Source of the DNA: DATAUK01 sp036268295
GTDB taxonomy: Bacteria > Actinomycetota > Actinomycetes > JAFAQI01
NCBI GenBank assembly: GCA_036268295.1
Contig: DATAUK010000058.1
Location: 1-26,139, forward strand
Direction: 5' to 3'
DNA: 26,139 bases
Position 1 is the first letter of the stretch. Each line of letters begins with the position of its first letter. Of this stretch, positions 22,522 to 26,139 are shown in pieces. Under the pieces are notes generated by a model. It was not told where the DNA came from. It made no database searches and worked only from the letters and a program-made list of their open reading frames with translations. A program made the position numbers and the translations under genes.

Positions 22522-23687
22522 GCGAGTTTGGCGGCGAGCTGCCGGGCATCGACACGCTGGGCGATCTCACCGGCAAGCGAGTGCTGCTGCGCTCTGACCT
22601 GAACGTGCCGCTCGACGGCGACCGAATCACCGACGACGGCCGGATCCGCGCCAGCATCCCGACCTTGCAGCGGCTGCTCGACGCCGGTGCCAGGGTGGTC
22701 GTGGTCTCGCATCTCGGCCGCCCGAACGGCCAGCCTGACCCGCGCTACAGCCTGCAGCCGGTCGCGGACCGTCTCGCCGAGCTACTCGGGCGCAAGGTCG
22801 GATTCGGTGCGTCGGCTGGTGAGGGCGAGCCTGCCGTCGTACTGCTGGAGAACCTGCGGTTCGACCCGGCTGAGACCTCGAAACGGCCGGACGAGCGCGC
22901 TGAGCTGGCCGGTCGGCTGGCCGAGAATGCAGATGCCTACGTCGACGATGCATTCGGCGTGATGCACCGCTCGCATGCCAGCGTCGACGAGCTCGCCGGG
23001 CTGTTGCCGAGCGCGGCCGGCGACCTGGTGCTGCGGGAGGTCGAGGTGCTGCGCCGGCTCACCGAGAGCCCGGACCGGCCTTACGTCGTCGTGCTCGGCG
23101 GATCGAAGGTGTCGGACAAACTGGCGGTGATCGAGGCGTTGCTGCCGACCGTCGACCGGCTGCTGGTCGGCGGCGGGATGTGCTTCACGTTTCTCGCCGC
23201 CCAGGGTCTCGACGTCGGCGACTCGCTGCTGGAATCCGACCGGATCGAGGACTGCCGACGGTTTATTGAGACCGGCAAGGTGACGCTGCCGGTCGACGTC
23301 GTCGTCGCTGCGCAGGTCAGCGCCGAAGCCGAGACCAAGGTGGTCGACGTCGACGCCATCCCCAGCGGGTGGATGGGCCTCGACTTGGGCCCGCGCAGCG
23401 TCGAGCTGTTCGTCGAGCGGCTGGCGGACGCGCGGACGGTGTTCTGGAACGGGCCGATGGGAGTCTTCGAGCTCGCGGCCTTCGCCGACGGCACGCACGG
23501 CGTGGCGTCGGCGGTGGCCGACCTGGCCGACGCGCTGACGGTCGTGGGCGGCGGTGACTCCGCGGCAGCGGTGCGCAGCCTCGGCATCGATGAGGCGGGG
23601 TTCAGCCACATCTCGACAGGTGGTGGTGCCAGTCTCGAGTTCCTCGAGGGCCGCACCCTGCCCGGCATGACGGCATTGGAGCGCTAA
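22518..23687 (+). CDS. pgk: Phosphoglycerate kinase
   Basis: Transfers phosphate from 1,3-bisphosphoglycerate to ADP. The 389-residue monomer has VLLRSDLNVPLDG, VVVSHLGRPNG, LLENLRF, the VDDAFGVMHRSHAS region, GGSKVSDK (usually GGAKVSDK), LLVGGGMCFTFLAAQG (usually GGAMANTF), VFWNGPMGVFE and VGGGDSAAAV. The Ser and Cys substitutions are conservative and are found in some actinobacteria. GTG 22518 overlaps the gap stop; an upstream in-frame start inside gap is rejected. tpiA begins one base after the stop. Confidence 0.96.
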   Translation: MSEFGGELPGIDTLGDLTGKRVLLRSDLNVPLDGDRITDDGRIRASIPTLQRLLDAGARVVVVSHLGRPNGQPDPRYSLQPVADRLAELLGRKVGFGASAGEGEPAVVLLENLRFDPAETSKRPDERAELAGRLAENADAYVDDAFGVMHRSHASVDELAGLLPSAAGDLVLREVEVLRRLTESPDRPYVVVLGGSKVSDKLAVIEALLPTVDRLLVGGGMCFTFLAAQGLDVGDSLLESDRIEDCRRFIETGKVTLPVDVVVAAQVSAEAETKVVDVDAIPSGWMGLDLGPRSVELFVERLADARTVFWNGPMGVFELAAFADGTHGVASAVADLADALTVVGGGDSAAAVRSLGIDEAGFSHISTGGGASLEFLEGRTLPGMTALER

Positions 23688-23688
23688 C

Positions 23689-24480
23689 GTGGCGAATTCC
23701 GGGCGGGTCCCGCTGATGGCGGCCAACTGGAAGATGAACCTCACCCATCTCGAGGCGATCGCGCTGGTTCAGAAGCTGGCGTTCTCGCTCAATGACAAGG
23801 ACTTCGACGCGACCGAGGTCGCCGTACTCCCACCGTTCACCGATATCCGCAGCATTCAGACGATGGTCGACGGCGACCGGCTGCGGATCAAGTACGGCGC
23901 GCAGGACCTCTCACCGCACGACAGCGGGGCGTTCACCGGCGATATCAGCGGCGTGATGCTTGCCAAGCTCGGCTGCAGCTACGTGACGGTCGGTCACTCC
24001 GAGCGCCGCAAGCTCCACGGCGAGGGTGACGAGGTCGTCAACTCGAAGGTCCTCGCCGCCTACCGCAACTCGCTGACGCCAATCCTGTGCGTGGGCGAGC
24101 CGCTCGACGTCAGGCAGGCCGGCGGGCAGGTTGAGCACGCCACCGCGCAGCTCAGCGCGGCGCTGAAGGGCGTGACAGCGGCCCAGGCGCGCTCGATCGT
24201 GCTGGCATATGAGCCGATATGGGCGATTGGTACAGGCGAGGTCGCCACGCCCGAGGACGCCCAGCAGGTCTGCGCGGCGCTGCGGAGCACGCTGGCGAGC
24301 GCCTACGACTCCAAGCTGGCAGGAGGAGTTCGCGTGCTTTATGGCGGTTCGGTCAAGCCCGATAACATCGCCGCAATCATGGAAAAGGCCGATGTCGACG
24401 GCGCTCTTGTCGGTGGCGCGAGCCTGGTGCCAGAAGATTTCGTGGCGATCGTGCGGTTCTACGCGATGACTTCAACCTGA
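23689..24480 (+). CDS. tpiA: Triosephosphate isomerase
   Basis: Interconverts dihydroxyacetone phosphate and glyceraldehyde-3-phosphate. The 263-residue TIM barrel has AANWKMN with Lys15, VGHSERR with His103, the AYEPIWAIGTG motif with catalytic Glu175 and the mobile loop, and GGSVKPDN and GALVGGASL for phosphate binding. GTG 23689 lies one base after the pgk stop. In most actinobacteria secG follows tpiA; here an ABC transporter follows after a 124-base gap. No Shine-Dalgarno sequence is visible immediately upstream, so coupling to pgk is likely. Confidence 0.96.
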   Translation: MANSGRVPLMAANWKMNLTHLEAIALVQKLAFSLNDKDFDATEVAVLPPFTDIRSIQTMVDGDRLRIKYGAQDLSPHDSGAFTGDISGVMLAKLGCSYVTVGHSERRKLHGEGDEVVNSKVLAAYRNSLTPILCVGEPLDVRQAGGQVEHATAQLSAALKGVTAAQARSIVLAYEPIWAIGTGEVATPEDAQQVCAALRSTLASAYDSKLAGGVRVLYGGSVKPDNIAAIMEKADVDGALVGGASLVPEDFVAIVRFYAMTST

Positions 24481-24500
24481 GATGTGCATAACGGCGGGAT

Positions 24501-24510
24501 CACAATTGTG
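24501..24510 (+). promoter_or_regulatory. Perfect 10-bp palindrome CACAATTGTG, candidate operator
   Basis: CACAATTGTG is self-complementary and AT-rich in a GC-rich context, 20 bases after tpiA and 44 bases before the candidate -10 of the ABC transporter. A dimeric repressor or activator site is the obvious reading; no regulator can be named from this. Confidence 0.35.
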
Positions 24511-24522
24511 CGGCGCGTTGGA

Positions 24523-24541
24523 CGGAACGCTTCCCGTTCCG
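24523..24541 (+). terminator. Inverted repeat CGGAACG-CTTCC-CGTTCCG after tpiA
   Basis: Perfect 7-bp arms around a 5-base loop, 43 bases after the tpiA stop. It may be a weak terminator or an RNA-stability hairpin for gap-pgk-tpiA, although no T-run follows. It also sits in the -35 area of the candidate ABC transporter promoter and could instead be an operator. Confidence 0.4.
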
Positions 24542-24553
24542 GTCCGGTTCGCT

Positions 24554-24559
24554 TAGAGT
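24554..24559 (+). promoter_or_regulatory. Candidate -10 element (TAGAGT) for the ABC transporter genes
   Basis: TAGAGT fits TANNNT and lies 45 bases before GTG 24605, which has GGAAGGGG just upstream. The expected -35 falls within the inverted repeat at 24523-24541 and does not match TTGACA, suggesting an activator or regulated promoter. Confidence 0.4.
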
Positions 24560-24604
24560 CTGCCCGCCGGGTTACTGCTCGGCCTGTCGACGGGAAGGGG
24601 TGCA

Positions 24605-25615
24605 GTGACCGCACCGCTTGACGTTTCCGGAAGTGCTGCCGAGGCGACCCCAGAGGCAATTCTCACGGGCATCTCGGCCAAGGCGATTCAAGGCCGCTCA
24701 CTCGGTCAGATCGCTTGGCTGCGCTTCAAGCGTGACAAGGTCGCTCTGGTCAGCGTCGGCGTCCTCGTCCTTCTCGTCCTGTTCACGGTCTTGGCTTCGT
24801 TCATCAACAAGTGGGTTGGCGTCAATCCGCTCAGCGACAACGTCGGAATTCTGAACTTCGACACCGGGATCGGCACCCCGGTCGGACACTTCGGCGGGAT
24901 CAGCGGCGCCCACCCATTCGGCGTCGAGCCGATCAACGGCCGCGACCTGCTCGCCCGGGTCGACGTGGGGGCGCGCTACTCGCTGATCATCGCGTTCTCG
25001 GCGACTTTGCTCTCGGTCGTCATCGGGACCTTTTTCGGCGCGATGGCCGGCTACTTCGGCGGCACCCTCGACACCGCGATCAGCCGGATCATGGACATCC
25101 TGCTCGCCTTCCCGCAACTGATTTTCGCCATCGCGATCGCTGCCGTGCTCGAGGCGACGCCGAGTGGCGGCGGGTTGTGGACCCACGTCTTCCTGCTGAT
25201 CGGCATCATCGGCTTTTTCAGCTCGCCGTACTTCGGCCGGATCATCCGCGGCCAAGTGCTCTCGCTTCGCGAGAAGGAGTTCGTCGACGCGGCACGAGGC
25301 GTCGGAGCGAGCAGCGCGCGGATCATGTTCCGCGAGCTTCTCCCCAACATGTACGGGCCGATCCTGGTCTACTCGACCCTGATCATCCCGACCAACATCT
25401 TGTTCGAGGCGGCGCTGTCCTACCTCGGTGTCGGGATTCCGATCCCCACGCCGTCGTGGGGCAACATGCTCTCGGACGCCACGGGAAGCAACCTTTACCA
25501 GGTTGACCCGTGGTTCGCTGTTTTCCCGGGCGTGGCCATCTTCATCACGGTCATGGCCTTCAACCTCTTCGGGGATGGGCTGCGGGATGCCCTTGATCCC
25601 CGGAGCAACCGATGA
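24605..25615 (+). CDS. Peptide-type ABC transporter permease, DppC/OppC family
   Basis: A 336-residue inner-membrane permease for oligopeptide, dipeptide or nickel-type importers. A cytoplasmic N-terminus precedes an OppC_N-like segment (QIAWLRFKRDKVALVSVGVL, first membrane helix about 46-68), followed by HPFGVEPINGRDLLARVDVGARYSL (103-127), helices at about 128-150, 165-185, 193-212, 252-272 and 302-322, and the EAA loop KEFVDAARGVGASSARIMFRELLPN (224-248) that contacts the ATPase. GIPIPTPSWGNMLSDA (278-293) is typical of DppC. The start is GTG 24605. A partner DppB permease and ATPases are expected nearby but are not in the window before the permease; the substrate is unknown. Confidence 0.92.
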   Translation: MTAPLDVSGSAAEATPEAILTGISAKAIQGRSLGQIAWLRFKRDKVALVSVGVLVLLVLFTVLASFINKWVGVNPLSDNVGILNFDTGIGTPVGHFGGISGAHPFGVEPINGRDLLARVDVGARYSLIIAFSATLLSVVIGTFFGAMAGYFGGTLDTAISRIMDILLAFPQLIFAIAIAAVLEATPSGGGLWTHVFLLIGIIGFFSSPYFGRIIRGQVLSLREKEFVDAARGVGASSARIMFRELLPNMYGPILVYSTLIIPTNILFEAALSYLGVGIPIPTPSWGNMLSDATGSNLYQVDPWFAVFPGVAIFITVMAFNLFGDGLRDALDPRSNR

Positions 25616-25696
25616 TCCGCGCCAGGCGGACAGCGGGCACAGTCGGACTGGCGACCAGCGCCGGACCTGCTCACAAGGAAGGAACCGCGACCGGAT

Positions 25697-26139
25697 ATGC
25701 CAAATAAGAGTTGGTTGCTACGGGGTGGGGTCGCTGTCGCGGCTCTCGCGCTCGGCGCAACTGCCTGCGGAAGCAGCAGCAGCGGGGGTGGTGGCGGCTC
25801 AAGTGCGGCTCCCTCAGCGAGTACACCGAGCACGGGCTCCAGCAGCTCGGGTCCGGCACCGACGGCCGCCACGGGCAACCCCCAGGGCACCGGTGCTCCG
25901 TTTGCGGCGAGCTCGCCGCTGAACGCCAGCACGGCAAAGGGCGGGACGCTGAACGTCGGCTCCGCGGCTGACGTGGACTATCTGGACCCGGCGCGTACCT
26001 ACTATGCGTTCAGCTGGGATATTCACCAGCTGATCAACCGGACGCTTCTGACCTACCCGGATGGCGACACCTCGGCGGCTTTGGTTCCGACTGGTGACAT
26101 TGCGACCGGGCCGGCGACGCCGACCGGCGGCGGCAAGGT
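25697..26139 (+). CDS. ABC transporter solute-binding lipoprotein, family 5 (partial, runs off the window)
   Basis: ATG 25697 opens a frame still open at the window end (147 complete codons seen). AAGGAAGGA at 25676-25684 lies 12 bases upstream. The N-terminus is a lipoprotein signal: MPNKSWLLRGG, a hydrophobic stretch, and a lipobox ending A-T-A-C at Cys24. A Ser/Gly/Pro/Ala linker of about 60 residues follows, then KGGTLNVGSAADVDYLDPARTYYAFSW, which matches the beginning of DppA/OppA-type (SBP_bac_5) proteins. Its position 81 bases after a DppC-type permease supports this. The gap 25616-25696 shows no other feature. Ligand cannot be inferred. Confidence 0.88.
   Translation, partial: MPNKSWLLRGGVAVAALALGATACGSSSSGGGGGSSAAPSASTPSTGSSSSGPAPTAATGNPQGTGAPFAASSPLNASTAKGGTLNVGSAADVDYLDPARTYYAFSWDIHQLINRTLLTYPDGDTSAALVPTGDIATGPATPTGGGK

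Noticed and set aside
24319..24336. AGGAGGAG followed by GTG inside tpiA, resembling an internal start
   Set aside because: The downstream frame has no recognisable protein, and the bases encode conserved TIM residues leading to GGSVKPDN.
1..26139. CRISPR arrays, tRNA or rRNA genes, insertion sequences, prophage or toxin-antitoxin genes
   Set aside because: Looked for on both strands and not seen; coding density is very high and all sizeable frames match housekeeping families.

Overview
This is a high-GC, gene-dense stretch of a bacterial chromosome, almost certainly from an actinobacterium (class Actinomycetes). The evidence is the gene order ruvC-ruvA-ruvB-yajC-secD-secF-apt-relA, then two secreted-type peptidyl-prolyl isomerases, an MBL-fold hydrolase, hisS, aspS, rarA, a DUF948 gene, a DUF6167-like gene, alaS, ruvX, mltG and aroE, which is collinear with the Streptomyces/Mycobacterium/Frankia arrangement. 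Frequent GTG starts and TANNNT-type -10 elements agree. I see no insertion sequence, phage gene, tRNA, rRNA or CRISPR array. The content is core housekeeping, and I did not find a convincing new multi-gene system.

Layout. 1-2154: Holliday-junction genes ruvC (interrupted), ruvA, ruvB. 2220-6010: Sec accessory complex yajC-secD-secF. 6007-8933: apt and the bifunctional (p)ppGpp enzyme, i.e. purine salvage beside stringent response. 8930-10308, minus strand: a cyclophilin-type lipoprotein and a membrane-anchored FKBP, convergent with relA. 10404-14286: a possible leader ORF, a glyoxalase-II-like hydrolase, hisS, a 20-codon ORF, aspS. 14322-21463: rarA, two small membrane or envelope proteins, alaS, ruvX, mltG, aroE, read as one tightly packed operon. 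21508-24480: glycolytic gap-pgk-tpiA. 24605-26139: an oligopeptide/dipeptide-type ABC permease and the start of its solute-binding lipoprotein, cut by the window end.

Twelve gene junctions use a 4-base ATGA or GTGA stop/start overlap, so translational coupling is a dominant theme. The most notable observations are: (i) an in-frame TAA in ruvC exactly at the codon of the conserved catalytic glutamate; (ii) a 20-codon ORF between hisS and aspS that owns the only strong Shine-Dalgarno sequence and is linked to both neighbours by 4-base overlaps; (iii) a similar 19-codon leader before the MBL hydrolase, next to overlapping divergent promoters; (iv) a convergent relA/cyclophilin pair whose stop codons overlap; (v) a palindrome and a hairpin upstream of the ABC transporter; (vi) glycolytic genes joined directly to aroE with no secG after tpiA. 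All functional names rest on motif recognition by eye; no database search was run.
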